The position numbers and the translations under genes are program-made. 64,000 bases of DNA, taken from contig DPJB01000026.1 in the NCBI GenBank assembly GCA_003543245.1, positions 29,787 to 93,786 on the forward strand. Direction: 5' to 3'. Source of the DNA: Moraxellaceae bacterium (GTDB lineage: Bacteria; Pseudomonadota; Gammaproteobacteria; Pseudomonadales; Moraxellaceae). This document shows positions 1 to 9,147 of the stretch, piece after piece. The notes under the pieces are model-generated. The model was not told the DNA's origin and did not search any database. It worked only from the letters and a program-made list of their open reading frames with translations. Every line of letters begins with the position of its first letter. Within the stretch, counting starts at the first letter, position 1.

Positions 1-2
1 CG

Positions 3-752
3 CAATGGCAACTCGTCGGCTTTGCACATGGCGTGATGAATACCGACAACTTTTCCATTACCGGAGCCACATTCGACTACGGTCCGTTTGGATTCCTGGA
101 TGCTTATGAGCCCGGCTATATCTGCAACCACTCGGACCATAATGGCCGTTATGCGTGGAACCAGCAGCCCTCAGTAGGCCTGTGGAACCTGAACGCCCTC
201 GCCCATGGCCTCTCCGGCCTTATTGAACATGATGCACTGGTCGCCAGCCTGCAATCCTATGAACACACACTGCTGGCGCACTATGGGGCCGGCCTGCGCG
301 CCAAACTGGGTCTGCTGGAAGAGCGTCCGGAAGACCGCGATCTGGGCATCGGCTTTCTGGATTTACTGATGAAAAACGGGGCAGATTACACGCGTAGCTT
401 TCGCGCCCTGGCAACCATAAAGACCACAGGAGAAAGGCCGGCCTTACGGGATGATTTTGTTGATCGCGAGGCCTTTGATGCCTGGCTTTTGCGCTATCAG
501 GCACGACTGCAAGCCGAAAACAGTGACGATGCGGCTCGTCGCATCCGCATGAATGCCGTCAATCCCAAATACATCCTGCGCAACTATCTTGCCCAGATCG
601 CCATCGACAAGGCCGACAACGGTGATTACAGCGAGATCGACAAACTCTATCGCCTGCTGCAGCGTCCATTTGACGAACAGCCGGAAAACGAAAACTACGC
701 CAGTCTGCCACCTGACTGGGGACGGCACATGGAAATCAGCTGCTCCTCCTGA
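3..752 (+). CDS. selO: Protein adenylyltransferase SelO (YdiU), C-terminal part; 5' end outside window
   Basis: The frame is open from the left edge, so only about the last 249 residues are present (the family is near 490). SelO is a pseudokinase-fold enzyme that transfers AMP from ATP to hydroxyl side chains of proteins, linked to redox homeostasis. The diagnostic stretch HGVMNTDNFSITG followed by DYGPFGFLD is at the left end. The D-N pair and the later D keep the spacing of the catalytic and metal-binding residues known for the Pseudomonas enzyme. The protein ends in the conserved C-S-S tail, so the 3' end is intact. It is followed by a strong terminator and converges on the next gene. Identification is firm; the true start cannot be seen. 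Confidence 0.93.
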   Translation, partial: QWQLVGFAHGVMNTDNFSITGATFDYGPFGFLDAYEPGYICNHSDHNGRYAWNQQPSVGLWNLNALAHGLSGLIEHDALVASLQSYEHTLLAHYGAGLRAKLGLLEERPEDRDLGIGFLDLLMKNGADYTRSFRALATIKTTGERPALRDDFVDREAFDAWLLRYQARLQAENSDDAARRIRMNAVNPKYILRNYLAQIAIDKADNGDYSEIDKLYRLLQRPFDEQPENENYASLPPDWGRHMEISCSS

Positions 753-770
753 GACTGATCTGACCTCCAG

Positions 771-804
771 ACATGAAAAAGCGGCTGATGCCGCTTTTTC
801 ATGT
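771..804. terminator. Bidirectional intrinsic terminator between selO and a convergent gene
   Basis: A perfect 15-bp inverted repeat (ACATGAAAAAGCGGC) surrounds a 4-nt TGAT loop. The A- and T-runs are part of the stem, so it can end transcripts from selO (+) and from the unknown gene that ends at 822 (-). Confidence 0.85.
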
Positions 805-821
805 CTGGACTGCGATAGGAA

Positions 822-1493
822 TCAGGCTTCCAGCATGAATCCGTGAAAATAGGTGCAGAAATCGATGAGCTCCTGACCGGCAAGACCAGGAACAAGACGA
901 CGATTGGCTGATGTAGCGCCTTTGCGCATGGCCGCGCCACCCACATCCGTCAGCTTGCGCCCGATGAATCCAAGCTTGAGCGGCCTTATGGATTCTTCAT
1001 AAAAAGCCTCATGGGCCATTTCTGAAAAAGTCTCCATGCACGCCAGCAACTCATCAGAGTGTCTTTCACCCTTGATGCCTTGCTCAAGCACACTCTTGAA
1101 GCGGGCATAAAAATCAGGAGGCATGATGAAGCAGATATAGTCCTTTTCGGTACCATCCTGAGTAAGCGTCAATCGACGCTCGGCTATCACAGTAGAAAGG
1201 GGGCGCATCTCGTCATTGCTCATCTTGCTCAGGAGCTGCTTGATAAGCCCATGCACCGTGGTCTTGATCAAACCGGCAAAGCTCTCGATCACACTGGCGC
1301 TGGAGTGCGGAGTTTCAGAGCCACGCACCAGATTGAGCAACAGCATGTCCACAACTTCGTCAGCAAACAGTTGTGCCACACGGATAAACAGGGTGTTCTG
1401 GGGCTCCCGGGCACCGCGCTCAAAGTTTTCCAGCAGGGTGAGACTGGAGTCACGCAGGGCATCAGAGGAAGGAAAGGCGAAATAGCAGGTCAT
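822..1493 (-). CDS. Unknown protein, tandem paralog of the upstream gene
   Basis: About 223 residues and no family I recognise. The start at 1493 is chosen because AGAGG sits 7 nt upstream and because the N-terminus MTCYFAFPSSDA then aligns with MTTYFSIKLDDA of its neighbour at 1610-2272; a longer reading up to 1577 lacks this support. The two proteins also share the middle block (TVHGLIKQLLSK against TTHVLIRQLLGK), the block LGFIGRKLTDVG against LGFIKRKAAELG, and a C-terminal FxxFFxGM-like end. No signal peptide or membrane segment is evident, so it is probably cytoplasmic and helical. It lies downstream of its paralog and is likely co-transcribed with it. Function is unknown. Confidence 0.75.
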   Translation of the reverse strand: MTCYFAFPSSDALRDSSLTLLENFERGAREPQNTLFIRVAQLFADEVVDMLLLNLVRGSETPHSSASVIESFAGLIKTTVHGLIKQLLSKMSNDEMRPLSTVIAERRLTLTQDGTEKDYICFIMPPDFYARFKSVLEQGIKGERHSDELLACMETFSEMAHEAFYEESIRPLKLGFIGRKLTDVGGAAMRKGATSANRRLVPGLAGQELIDFCTYFHGFMLEA

Positions 1494-1609
1494 GTCAGGG
1501 CCTCTACAAACAAGGGCGCCATGATTAAAGGTAAAGGCCGACTTGTAAAGGGCCGGCGAGTCATTATCACCGGCCAATCAGGCCAACCTTCCCTCCTGAG
1601 CCAAAAACC

Positions 1610-2272
1610 TCAGACCTCGGTGATCATGCCCGAGAAAAAGTCAGCGAAGATCTCCAGATCCTTCTGACCGAGCGAGGGAATCAGCTTGTTAAGGGCCGCA
1701 TGAACGCCCTTGTTGATGGTGCCACGACCGAGTTCAGCTGCCTTGCGCTTGATAAAGCCAAGATCCATGGGGCTAGTGAAATCGTCCAGATAATGCGTCA
1801 CGGCAAGATCGGCAAACTTCTGCATGAGGTCATTCAGTGCCGCGCGATAATCCTTGCCCTGGCCAGCACGGACGCCGGCAAAAATTGTCCCGAACGATGC
1901 GGCCATATCAGCGGGAATCTCAAAACCAAAGCGCACATCATTATTGATGACAACACGACGCTGACGCAGGTAAACCGCCATTTTGGCCACTTCGGCATTG
2001 TCATGCTTGCCCAGAAGCTGCCTGATCAGTACATGGGTTGTTCCTTTGAGGATGCCAAGCAGGGTATGGAGAATGCCGGCCCCCTCGCCCCCCTGGAAAC
2101 GTTCCATCATGTCCTCCACAACATTCTTGAGAATGGCATCTGCTGTTGCCAGCGACATGCGGGTGTGAAGTTCATGCTGTGGGGCGCTGGCGCCAGAGTC
2201 CAGATTGCCGAGCAGCTCATCGATTCCGCTCTGGGTGGCATCGTCCAGCTTGATTGAGAAATAAGTGGTCAT
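1610..2272 (-). CDS. Unknown protein, tandem paralog of the downstream gene
   Basis: 220 residues with a good start (AGGA 8 nt before ATG). It resembles the protein at 822-1493 along its whole length but is clearly diverged, so the duplication is old. Seen features are a gly-rich connector (FQGGEGAGIL), the conserved TTHVLIRQLLGK block near residue 80, and LGFIKRKAAELGRGTINKG near residue 170. There is no signal peptide or transmembrane stretch. It is the first gene of a two-gene unit just downstream of queF on the same strand. I cannot assign a function. Confidence 0.77.
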   Translation of the reverse strand: MTTYFSIKLDDATQSGIDELLGNLDSGASAPQHELHTRMSLATADAILKNVVEDMMERFQGGEGAGILHTLLGILKGTTHVLIRQLLGKHDNAEVAKMAVYLRQRRVVINNDVRFGFEIPADMAASFGTIFAGVRAGQGKDYRAALNDLMQKFADLAVTHYLDDFTSPMDLGFIKRKAAELGRGTINKGVHAALNKLIPSLGQKDLEIFADFFSGMITEV

Positions 2273-2378
2273 GTTGGCATCCTGTCAGACAATTCAGCGG
2301 GGCATTGTCCGCATCAACCCTTCACTTGGCAAGCAACTTCAGCCTCATGAAATGTCCATGCGGTCACATCCATCAACG

Positions 2379-3209
2379 TCACTGCCGGAACAGGCGGACC
2401 GTTGATGGCAGCGCCGCCACATTGCTGCGGAACGGATTGATATCCAGGCCCCCACGGCGGGTATAGCGGGCATACACAGTCAGGCTCTCCGGTTGGCATT
2501 GGCGCAGAATGTCCATGAAGATGCTCTCGACGCAATGCTCGTGAAAGTCCGGATGATTCCGATACGACACGATATAGCCCAGCAAAGCTGCATGGTCGAT
2601 CGCCGCTCCCTCATACTGGATCATGACACTGCCCCAGTCAGGCTGATGGGTGACCGGACACAGGCTGCGCAACAGGTTGGTATTGAGGGTTTCACTAACC
2701 TGCCGGGCAGGATTCGCAACCAGCAATGCCGGATTGAGCACAAACTCATCGCAGGTCAGCGGCAAGTCATCCAGACAGACACCGGGAAGCCTCCCCATGC
2801 CCAGCACCGACGGATCATCCGGATAGAACAGATGCAGCGCCACCGGGGAGCCCGCGACACGCGAAAGATCCTCCTCTACCCTGCAGACAAATGCCGCTGA
2901 TGAAGGAAAGCGTTCGAAGTTAAGCGAATTGAAATACAGCTTCAGGGATTTCGATTCGATCAGACAGGGTGAGATGGCAGGGACACGGATTTCCGCCATT
3001 GCCACAACGGGTTTACCGTTTTGATCCAGCCAGGACACCTCATAGTGCGTCCAGACATCAACACCATCAAACGGCAATGCATCGGGAGAAAGCCCCAGTG
3101 CCGTACGTCCCTCAGTGCGGGATATCGGGCACAGCACTTCGGGTGAGTATTGCGTTGGGTAGTCCGTGTGCTGTCCCAGCAGGATATCTTTCGGGGCAGA
3201 TGCGCTCAT
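2379..3209 (-). CDS. queF: NADPH-dependent 7-cyano-7-deazaguanine reductase QueF (long form)
   Basis: QueF reduces preQ0 to preQ1 in queuosine biosynthesis for tRNA wobble positions; it is a cytoplasmic tunnel-fold enzyme. At 276 residues this is the two-domain form found in E. coli. The QueF motif E-S-K-S-L-K-L-Y starts at residue 85. The catalytic pair is C184 in SLCPVTHQPDWGS and D191, with the same seven-residue spacing as C190/D197 of E. coli. The rest of the queuosine pathway is not in this window. Start is ATG at 3209 with only a weak ribosome site. Confidence 0.95.
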   Translation of the reverse strand: MSASAPKDILLGQHTDYPTQYSPEVLCPISRTEGRTALGLSPDALPFDGVDVWTHYEVSWLDQNGKPVVAMAEIRVPAISPCLIESKSLKLYFNSLNFERFPSSAAFVCRVEEDLSRVAGSPVALHLFYPDDPSVLGMGRLPGVCLDDLPLTCDEFVLNPALLVANPARQVSETLNTNLLRSLCPVTHQPDWGSVMIQYEGAAIDHAALLGYIVSYRNHPDFHEHCVESIFMDILRQCQPESLTVYARYTRRGGLDINPFRSNVAALPSTVRLFRQ

Positions 3210-3251
3210 GCTGCTCTACTCATAATGTTGTACTCATGAAAGTAGCCGTAC

Positions 3252-4025
3252 TCACTCGCGGATACCGGTGCCGTTATTGAGTAGCCGATAGGCAAACGCA
3301 TAAAGACCGGCTGCTACCGCCGAGATCATCAACAACGAGAGATAAACATTCACATCACTTACGCCCAGCACACCATAACGGAATGCATTGACCATATAGA
3401 CAATGGGATTCAGCAATGAAACGCCCTGCCAGAAGCCAGGCAACATATCGATCGAATAGAAAACACCACCCAGATAGGTCAACGGTGTCAGCACAAAGGT
3501 TGGCACTATCGAAATATCATCAAACGACTTTGCATAGACGGCATTGATGAAGCCGCCCAACGAAAACAGCACGGCGGTCATCACCACGGTATAAATAACA
3601 ATAAAGACATGATGTATGGACAGATGCGTGAAAAACAGGGAAAGCAGCGTGACGATAATGCCAACCGCAATGCCACGCACTACCCCGCCCATCACAAAAC
3701 CCAGCAGAATGATGTGGTTAGGCACAGGTGACACCAGCAGCTCTTCGATACTCCGCTGAAACTTTGCACTGTAAAAACTGGAAACGACATTGCCATAGGC
3801 ATTGGTGATGACTGCCATCATGATCAGTCCAGGCACGATGTACTGCATGTAATCAAAGCCGCCCATGTCCCCGATGCGTGAGCCAACCAGATTACCGAAT
3901 ATCACGAAATACAGACTCATCGTGATTGCCGGAGGCAGCAGGGTCTGAACCCAGATACGGGTAAATCGCCGGATCTCCTTGGAAAGGATGGTAGTGAAGG
4001 CAACCCACTTCTGTGCACCATTCAT
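3252..4025 (-). CDS. yadH: ABC-2 type exporter permease, YadH-like
   Basis: 257 residues, six predicted membrane spans, with the ABC-2 motif region around NAYGNVVSSFYSAKFQRSIEELLVSPV (residues about 80-105; the SIEELLVSP core is typical of YadH). It is the membrane half of a two-gene exporter with the ATPase at 4022-4969; the ATG overlaps the ATPase stop by 4 bp, so translation is coupled. The substrate is unknown: YadGH-type systems are widespread in gammaproteobacteria and have no settled cargo. Both genes read toward queF. Confidence 0.88.
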   Translation of the reverse strand: MNGAQKWVAFTTILSKEIRRFTRIWVQTLLPPAITMSLYFVIFGNLVGSRIGDMGGFDYMQYIVPGLIMMAVITNAYGNVVSSFYSAKFQRSIEELLVSPVPNHIILLGFVMGGVVRGIAVGIIVTLLSLFFTHLSIHHVFIVIYTVVMTAVLFSLGGFINAVYAKSFDDISIVPTFVLTPLTYLGGVFYSIDMLPGFWQGVSLLNPIVYMVNAFRYGVLGVSDVNVYLSLLMISAVAAGLYAFAYRLLNNGTGIRE

Positions 4026-4969
4026 GCTGCATTGCTCCCTTGCACAGATGCCTTCAGGTTTTTTTCCACCAGTGACACAAACAGCTCTTCAAGACGATTG
4101 GCCTTGTTGCGCATACTGAGAACACTGACACCCAGAGCCTCCAGCTGAACAAAGACGCCATTCATGGACTGCGTTTTCTCCACATCAACCTCAAGGGTCA
4201 TGGGATCTGTCTGGCGCAACGGGTAATCCCTGAGCACAGGCGCCTGCGGCAGCGGTGATCGCAGATCAAGGATGAATGTCTCTACATGAAGCTTTGCCAG
4301 CAGGGATTTCATGTCCGTGTTTTCAATAATCACACCATGATCAATAATGGCAATATCGCGGCAGAGGCTTTCTGCCTCCTCAAGATAGTGCGTAGTCAGG
4401 ATGATGGTGGTACCTGAACGATTCAGCTCCGTCAGAAACTCCCACATCGAGCGTCGCAGCTCGATATCCACACCAGCCGTTGGTTCATCCAGAATCAGCA
4501 GGCCGGGCTCATGCACCATGGCCCGGGCAATCATGAGGCGCCGCTTCATGCCGCCGGACAGCATGCGCGCCTGCTGGTCACGCTTCTCCCACAGCCCGAG
4601 CTTGTGCAGGTATTTCTCGGCCTGATCGTAGGCACGCTTGCGCTCGATACCGTAATACCCTGCCTGCGTAGCAAGAATATCAATCACATTTTCAAACTGG
4701 CCAAAATTGAACTCCTGCGGCACGACGCCCAACCGCTGCTTGGCCAGAGAAAGATCGGTATCAATGTCATGCCCGAAAATTCGTACCTCACCGGCACTCT
4801 TTTTAACCAGCGAACTGACCACACCAATGGTGGTGGATTTGCCGGCGCCGTTTGGCCCCAGCAGGGCATAGAAATCGCCCGCCTCAACATCCAGGCTGAT
4901 CCCCCTCAGGGCCTGTACACCATTACCATAGGTTTTAGTCAGGTTGTGGATGCTCAACGCAGCTGTCAT
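4022..4969 (-). CDS. yadG: ABC exporter ATP-binding protein, YadG-like
   Basis: 315 residues. Walker A GPNGAGKST at 38-46, Q-loop in VPQEFNFG near 84-90, signature LSGGMKRR at 137-144, Walker B LLILDE at 157-162 and the switch His in TTHYLEEAE. The C-terminal 90 residues form the extension usual in ABC-2 exporter ATPases (a DrrA/YadG-like tail). It powers the YadH-like permease encoded directly downstream. ATG at 4969; no regulatory feature is visible upstream. Confidence 0.9.
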   Translation of the reverse strand: MTAALSIHNLTKTYGNGVQALRGISLDVEAGDFYALLGPNGAGKSTTIGVVSSLVKKSAGEVRIFGHDIDTDLSLAKQRLGVVPQEFNFGQFENVIDILATQAGYYGIERKRAYDQAEKYLHKLGLWEKRDQQARMLSGGMKRRLMIARAMVHEPGLLILDEPTAGVDIELRRSMWEFLTELNRSGTTIILTTHYLEEAESLCRDIAIIDHGVIIENTDMKSLLAKLHVETFILDLRSPLPQAPVLRDYPLRQTDPMTLEVDVEKTQSMNGVFVQLEALGVSVLSMRNKANRLEELFVSLVEKNLKASVQGSNAA

Positions 4970-5021
4970 CAGGGGCTTCCCGGAATATTTGAATCAGTTA
5001 AATGGGGATCAAAGAAGAAAA

Positions 5022-5690
5022 TCATAGCGGGTCAAGATACGACCTGACCACACGACCGCCAGGTTCGCCGCGCCAGATCCAGCGCAGGGCATCATCATCC
5101 TCGAACCAGAGCCATGCACCTTCCATCATCCAGGGCCAGTCATGCTCTTCGATGCGATCCCGCTCCATCAGATGGTAAATAAAAGCGGCAAGAATGGTGT
5201 CGTGCGTCACATGTACCGTCAGTGACCCCGGGGGGCCCAGATTGTCGCGGACATGACGAATCAGCTTGGCGCTTCCCGCTGCAGGTGCCAGCAGCCCTTC
5301 AAGAGGCCCCTGAAAATGACGGTTGGCGAAGGCCAGCGGGCCGATCTGCAGGAAAAGCGGCCCGACATCCCCAATGCTTTCAACAAAGCAGCCAGGTTCA
5401 ACCAGAGTCATGGATGGCTGTACGTCCAGACACACTCCGGCCCCCCGAGCCATGGCTTTCGCTGTATCCAGACAACGACCTACCGGACTGGAGTGCAAAC
5501 CATGCAAGGGCCGCGGCAACTCGTTCCCCCACCGCTCGGCAAGCTCGACGCCCTCGGGTGTAAGCGGCAAATCATAGGATGGAATCCCGGTCCCAAGCTC
5601 ACGAACCGAATGCCGGGTCAACAAGGCTATCGGCCTGTCCATGGGTAACAGGGCTACTGCTGAACGCTGTGACGGATGCAGATCTGCCAT
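5022..5690 (-). CDS. Histidine phosphatase superfamily protein
   Basis: 222 residues of the phosphoglycerate-mutase-like fold. The phospho-accepting His is in TRHSVRE (R26-H27), a variant of the RHG motif with Ser in place of Gly. SSPVGRCLDTA at 67-77 supplies the phosphate-binding Arg, and VTHDTILAAF holds the second His (H163). These are what the family needs for phosphatase chemistry; the substrate cannot be told. GGAG just upstream supports ATG at 5690. It lies alone between yadG and the divergent lipid/photolyase operon. Confidence 0.82.
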   Translation of the reverse strand: MADLHPSQRSAVALLPMDRPIALLTRHSVRELGTGIPSYDLPLTPEGVELAERWGNELPRPLHGLHSSPVGRCLDTAKAMARGAGVCLDVQPSMTLVEPGCFVESIGDVGPLFLQIGPLAFANRHFQGPLEGLLAPAAGSAKLIRHVRDNLGPPGSLTVHVTHDTILAAFIYHLMERDRIEEHDWPWMMEGAWLWFEDDDALRWIWRGEPGGRVVRSYLDPL

Positions 5691-5812
5691 CCCGCTCCCC
5701 GGAAATATGTCGGTAAATTAGCAGTTTATCACGAGTCCCCCGTCTTGCCGTGCCAACCGGGCTGGCACGAGCCGTTGCCATAAATGTCGTGCCCAACCTG
5801 AAAGTTACAATT

Positions 5813-5881
5813 TTGTATAATACAAATATTGACCCCTAGCCCGCAGCAGCTAATATCAACTCAATGCCTTGTATAGTACAA
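5813..5881 (+). promoter_or_regulatory. Probable promoter/operator of the photolyase operon: two matching dyads
   Basis: TTGTATAATACAA (5813-5825) is a perfect 13-bp palindrome that contains a TATAAT -10 hexamer (5816-5821). A near copy, TTGTATAGTACAA, lies at 5869-5881, centres 56 bp apart, 33 bp before the first ATG. No convincing -35 box is seen. A dyad over the -10 of an operon that encodes its own MerR-type regulator suggests autoregulation and repression by the product of 10865-11815. That link is inference; the sequences of the dyads are direct. Confidence 0.55.
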
Positions 5882-5913
5882 ACAGGCCTCGGAAACGATA
5901 TAAAGGAAAGAAA

Positions 5914-7179
5914 ATGCGTATTGCCATCGTAGGGTCAGGAATTGCCGGGCTGAGCGCCGCCTGGCTGCTGGCAGGTCAACATGATGTTGTCCTGTACGAA
6001 GCCAATGACTACGCCGGTGGACACAGCAATACGATAGACGTGTCACTGGATGGCATCAGCCACCCTGTCGACACCGGCTTTCTGGTGCACAACGACCGCA
6101 CCTATCCAAACCTGATAAAGCTGCTTCCCATGCTGGGTGTTGAAACACCCGCAAGCGAAATGACCTTCAGCGTGAGCTTGCCAGGTGTCAATCTGGAATG
6201 GGCGGGCGCGGACCTGACCACCCTCTTCGCACAGCCGTTGAATCTGGTGAGACCGGCCTTCTGGCGTATGGTGATGGATATCCTGCGGTTTAACCGTGAA
6301 TCCGGGCAGCTTCTGGATCAGGCCAGGACAACAGGTGTAACACTGGGTCAACTGCTGAACAACGGGCAGTACAGCAAGGAGTTCCGCGACTGGTACCTCT
6401 ACCCCATGGGGGCTGCCATCTGGTCGAGCCCGTTGAAAAGCATGGATGACTTCCCGGCCGAAACATTCCTGCAGTTCTGCATGAACCATGGCCTGCTTCA
6501 GGTGCTTGATCGTCCGCAGTGGAAGACCATCAAAAATGGATCACGCGAATATGTAAATGCAATGCTGAAAGCATTGCCGGATGTCCGGCTGTCAACACCG
6601 GTACTGGGCGTCAGGCGTACCGCAAGCGGAGTTGTGATTACGACGGCAAAAAAAACCGAGCACTTTGACCAGGTCATCATGGCGTGCCACACGGACCAGT
6701 CACTTGCCATGCTGCAGGATGCGCATCCCGCTGAGCGTGAAGTCCTGGAGGCAATCCGCTATCAGCCGAATGTCGCCTGGTTGCACACAGATACTCGCCT
6801 GATGCCAAAACGTCGCCACACCTGGTCAGCCTGGAACTACTACAGCAAAGGCACGCCAGATGCTGCCAGTCCCGTCGCCGTGACGTACTGGCTCAGCAAG
6901 CTACAGGGATTGCCATTCAAAACTGATGTTTTTGTCACACTGAATCCACCAGAAGATCCGCAGACCGACAAGGTATTGCGCAGACTGGAGTATGCACACC
7001 CGCTGCTGGATCAGGCCGCATACAAGGCCCAGCAAAAACTGCCAGACATACAAGGCATGGACAGGGTCTTCTTTTGTGGTGCGTGGGCCGGTTATGGATT
7101 TCATGAGGACGGACTCAAGTCTGGCATTGCGGTTGCCCGACTGCTGGGCGCGACCGTTCCGTGGGAGAGCGTCACATGA
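5914..7179 (+). CDS. FAD-dependent amine-oxidase-like oxidoreductase (possible fatty-acyl desaturase)
   Basis: 421 residues beginning MRIAIVGSGIAGLSAAWLL, an N-terminal dinucleotide-binding GxGxxG followed by an acidic YEAN; FAD binding is therefore likely. The C-terminal CGAWAGYGFHEDGLKSG closes the flavin site. ATG at 5914 has AAAGGAAAG just upstream. It is the first gene of an eight-gene operon and overlaps the next gene by 4 bp. Relatives sit beside CFA-type methyltransferases in many proteobacteria, and in Rhodobacter a flavoprotein of this type is, as I recall, the UfaD desaturase of furan fatty acid synthesis. That role is inferred from context only. Confidence 0.85.
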   Translation: MRIAIVGSGIAGLSAAWLLAGQHDVVLYEANDYAGGHSNTIDVSLDGISHPVDTGFLVHNDRTYPNLIKLLPMLGVETPASEMTFSVSLPGVNLEWAGADLTTLFAQPLNLVRPAFWRMVMDILRFNRESGQLLDQARTTGVTLGQLLNNGQYSKEFRDWYLYPMGAAIWSSPLKSMDDFPAETFLQFCMNHGLLQVLDRPQWKTIKNGSREYVNAMLKALPDVRLSTPVLGVRRTASGVVITTAKKTEHFDQVIMACHTDQSLAMLQDAHPAEREVLEAIRYQPNVAWLHTDTRLMPKRRHTWSAWNYYSKGTPDAASPVAVTYWLSKLQGLPFKTDVFVTLNPPEDPQTDKVLRRLEYAHPLLDQAAYKAQQKLPDIQGMDRVFFCGAWAGYGFHEDGLKSGIAVARLLGATVPWESVT

Positions 7180-7931
7180 AAAAAGAGTGGCTGTTTCATG
7201 GAACAGTGGCACATACACGCCTGTCGCCGCGCAGGCACGCCTTTCGCTACCCCGCAATTTTCATCTGTTTTCCGCTGTCCGGAAAACAGGAGATGGCAAG
7301 CCGGCTTTTCAGCCTTGACCGGCTGAACCTGTTCAGTTTCAACGAAAAAGATCACGGCAACGGTAAAAACCCGTCTGAATGGATAGCTGAAACATTGGCC
7401 CGGGAAGGCATCATTAATGCTGATGGCGAGGTTTGGTTAATGACCATGCCACGGATTCTAGGCTTTGTTTTCAACCCGGTCAGCTTCTGGTGGTGCCACG
7501 ACCGTGATGGTCAGCTACGCGCAGTCCTGTGTGAGGTAAGGAATACTTTTGGCGAGCGGCACTGCTATTTGCTGACAGCACCGGAAAATAGCGTCATTGA
7601 TGCATCTACCCTTCTTCAATCCAGAAAGGTTTTTCATGTCTCACCTTTCCTTGAAGTCAAAGGGAACTACCAGTTCAGGTTTTCTGAATCCTCCGGGCGA
7701 CGCACCGTTAGCATTGACTACTTTGAAGAGAAGACCGAGGTCCTCAAGACAGTTGTCACCGGACAGGCCTCCACCCTCAGTGATCGTTGGCTTCTGAAAA
7801 CATTTTTCTCATTCGGATTTGCCACCTTGATGGTTGTACTGCGGATCAACTGGCAGGCACTTAAGCTTTTCCTTAAAGGCATATCGTTTTATCACAAACC
7901 CTCTCCCCCCTCCCAGGAGATTTCCAGATGA
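7176..7931 (+). CDS. DUF1365 family protein
   Basis: 251 residues. The DUF1365 hallmarks are present: an N-terminal GTVAHTRLSPRRHAFRY, then FSFNEKDHG, RILGFVFNPVSFWWCHD and a hydrophobic C-terminal stretch. The biochemical role is not established; the family travels almost always with the flavin oxidoreductase and the CFA-like methyltransferase, which suggests a part in modifying membrane acyl chains. ATG at 7176 overlaps the previous stop (ATGA), and its own stop overlaps the next start (ATGA). Confidence 0.87.
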   Translation: MKKEWLFHGTVAHTRLSPRRHAFRYPAIFICFPLSGKQEMASRLFSLDRLNLFSFNEKDHGNGKNPSEWIAETLAREGIINADGEVWLMTMPRILGFVFNPVSFWWCHDRDGQLRAVLCEVRNTFGERHCYLLTAPENSVIDASTLLQSRKVFHVSPFLEVKGNYQFRFSESSGRRTVSIDYFEEKTEVLKTVVTGQASTLSDRWLLKTFFSFGFATLMVVLRINWQALKLFLKGISFYHKPSPPSQEISR

Positions 7932-9139
7932 ACTCCACAACAATCAGCTCGTCGCAGACCCTTGAAAAAATCCCGGCCATTGTGCGGACGTTCCTGGGTT
8001 TGCTGGAGAAAATCCGGGTAGGCCAACTTGAGCTCACAAGCCCTGATGGCAGTACGATGCTTTTCAAGGGAGAAAACGCGGGGCCTCATGCCAGCATTCA
8101 GATCAGGGACTGGAGTGCCATCAGCAGCATTCTTAAAAGCGGCGATATTGGTCTTGCCGAAGCGTATCGCGACCAGAAAATAGACACACCAGACCTCCTT
8201 TCGCTGCTACTTCTTGGTCTTGAAAACCAGGACATCCTTGAAAAAGCCCTGCATGGGAACTTCTGGGGAACTGTTTTTTACCGGCTTCGGCACCTCATGA
8301 ACCGTAATACACGAAGTGGGAGCAAGAAGAACATTCATGCGCATTACGACATTGGCAACGACTTCTATCGCCTGTGGCTTGACCCGTCAATGACATACTC
8401 TTCAGCGCTTTTCACTAGCGGTCATGAAACGCTTGAAGAGGCCCAATACGAGAAATATGAAAGGCTACTTGACATGCTGAACATCAAGCGAGGTGATCAT
8501 CTGCTTGAGATTGGCTGTGGATGGGGGGCCTTGGCCGAACACGCCGCCACAACACGCGGCTGTTATGTCACCGGAATTTCACTGTCAAAGGAGCAGCTGG
8601 AATGGGCACGTAACCGGGTGATCGGCACCCCTGCCGAAGGGAAAACCCATTTCCAGTTCCTCGATTACCGAGACCTGATCGGCAAGTATGATGCCATTGT
8701 CTCTATCGAGATGTTCGAAGCGGTAGGCCAGTCGTACTGGCCATCCTATTTCCGGAAAGTATCAGAGTCCCTTCGTACCGGCGGACGTGCTGCCATCCAG
8801 ACAATAACCATCGACAACAACCGGTTTGATGACTATCAACGGGGAACCGACTTTATTCAGCAATACATTTTCCCGGGAGGCATGCTCCCGTCACCTGAAC
8901 GGTTTGAATCCGAGGTAAAAACAGCCGGCCTTGAAGTAAATGATTTACATGGCTTTGGCCTTGATTATGCAAAAACAATCCGACTGTGGCGCGAAAATTT
9001 TGAAAGTGTGGTCGGAGATGTTCGCGCACAGGGTTTTGACGAGGCTTTCATCCGGCTCTGGCGGTTTTACTTCTGCTATTGCGAAGCAGGATTCCTGACG
9101 AAACGTACCGACGTGTACCAGGCAATGGTATCAAAGTGA
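7928..9139 (+). CDS. Cyclopropane-fatty-acyl-phospholipid synthase family methyltransferase
   Basis: 403 residues. A SAM-binding motif EIGCGWGALAEHAA starts at 194, preceded by NIHAHYDIGNDFYRLWLD, and QYIFPGGMLPS follows near 310; all are signatures of CFA synthases and their relatives. These enzymes methylate cis double bonds of phospholipid acyl chains at the membrane face. The gene is translationally coupled to DUF1365 and lies in a putative light-responsive operon, so it may be the UfaM/11-methyl type rather than a classic Cfa; the sequence alone does not decide. Final product (cyclopropane, methylated or furan fatty acid) is unknown. Confidence 0.88.
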   Translation: MNSTTISSSQTLEKIPAIVRTFLGLLEKIRVGQLELTSPDGSTMLFKGENAGPHASIQIRDWSAISSILKSGDIGLAEAYRDQKIDTPDLLSLLLLGLENQDILEKALHGNFWGTVFYRLRHLMNRNTRSGSKKNIHAHYDIGNDFYRLWLDPSMTYSSALFTSGHETLEEAQYEKYERLLDMLNIKRGDHLLEIGCGWGALAEHAATTRGCYVTGISLSKEQLEWARNRVIGTPAEGKTHFQFLDYRDLIGKYDAIVSIEMFEAVGQSYWPSYFRKVSESLRTGGRAAIQTITIDNNRFDDYQRGTDFIQQYIFPGGMLPSPERFESEVKTAGLEVNDLHGFGLDYAKTIRLWRENFESVVGDVRAQGFDEAFIRLWRFYFCYCEAGFLTKRTDVYQAMVSK

Positions 9140-9147
9140 GGACAACC

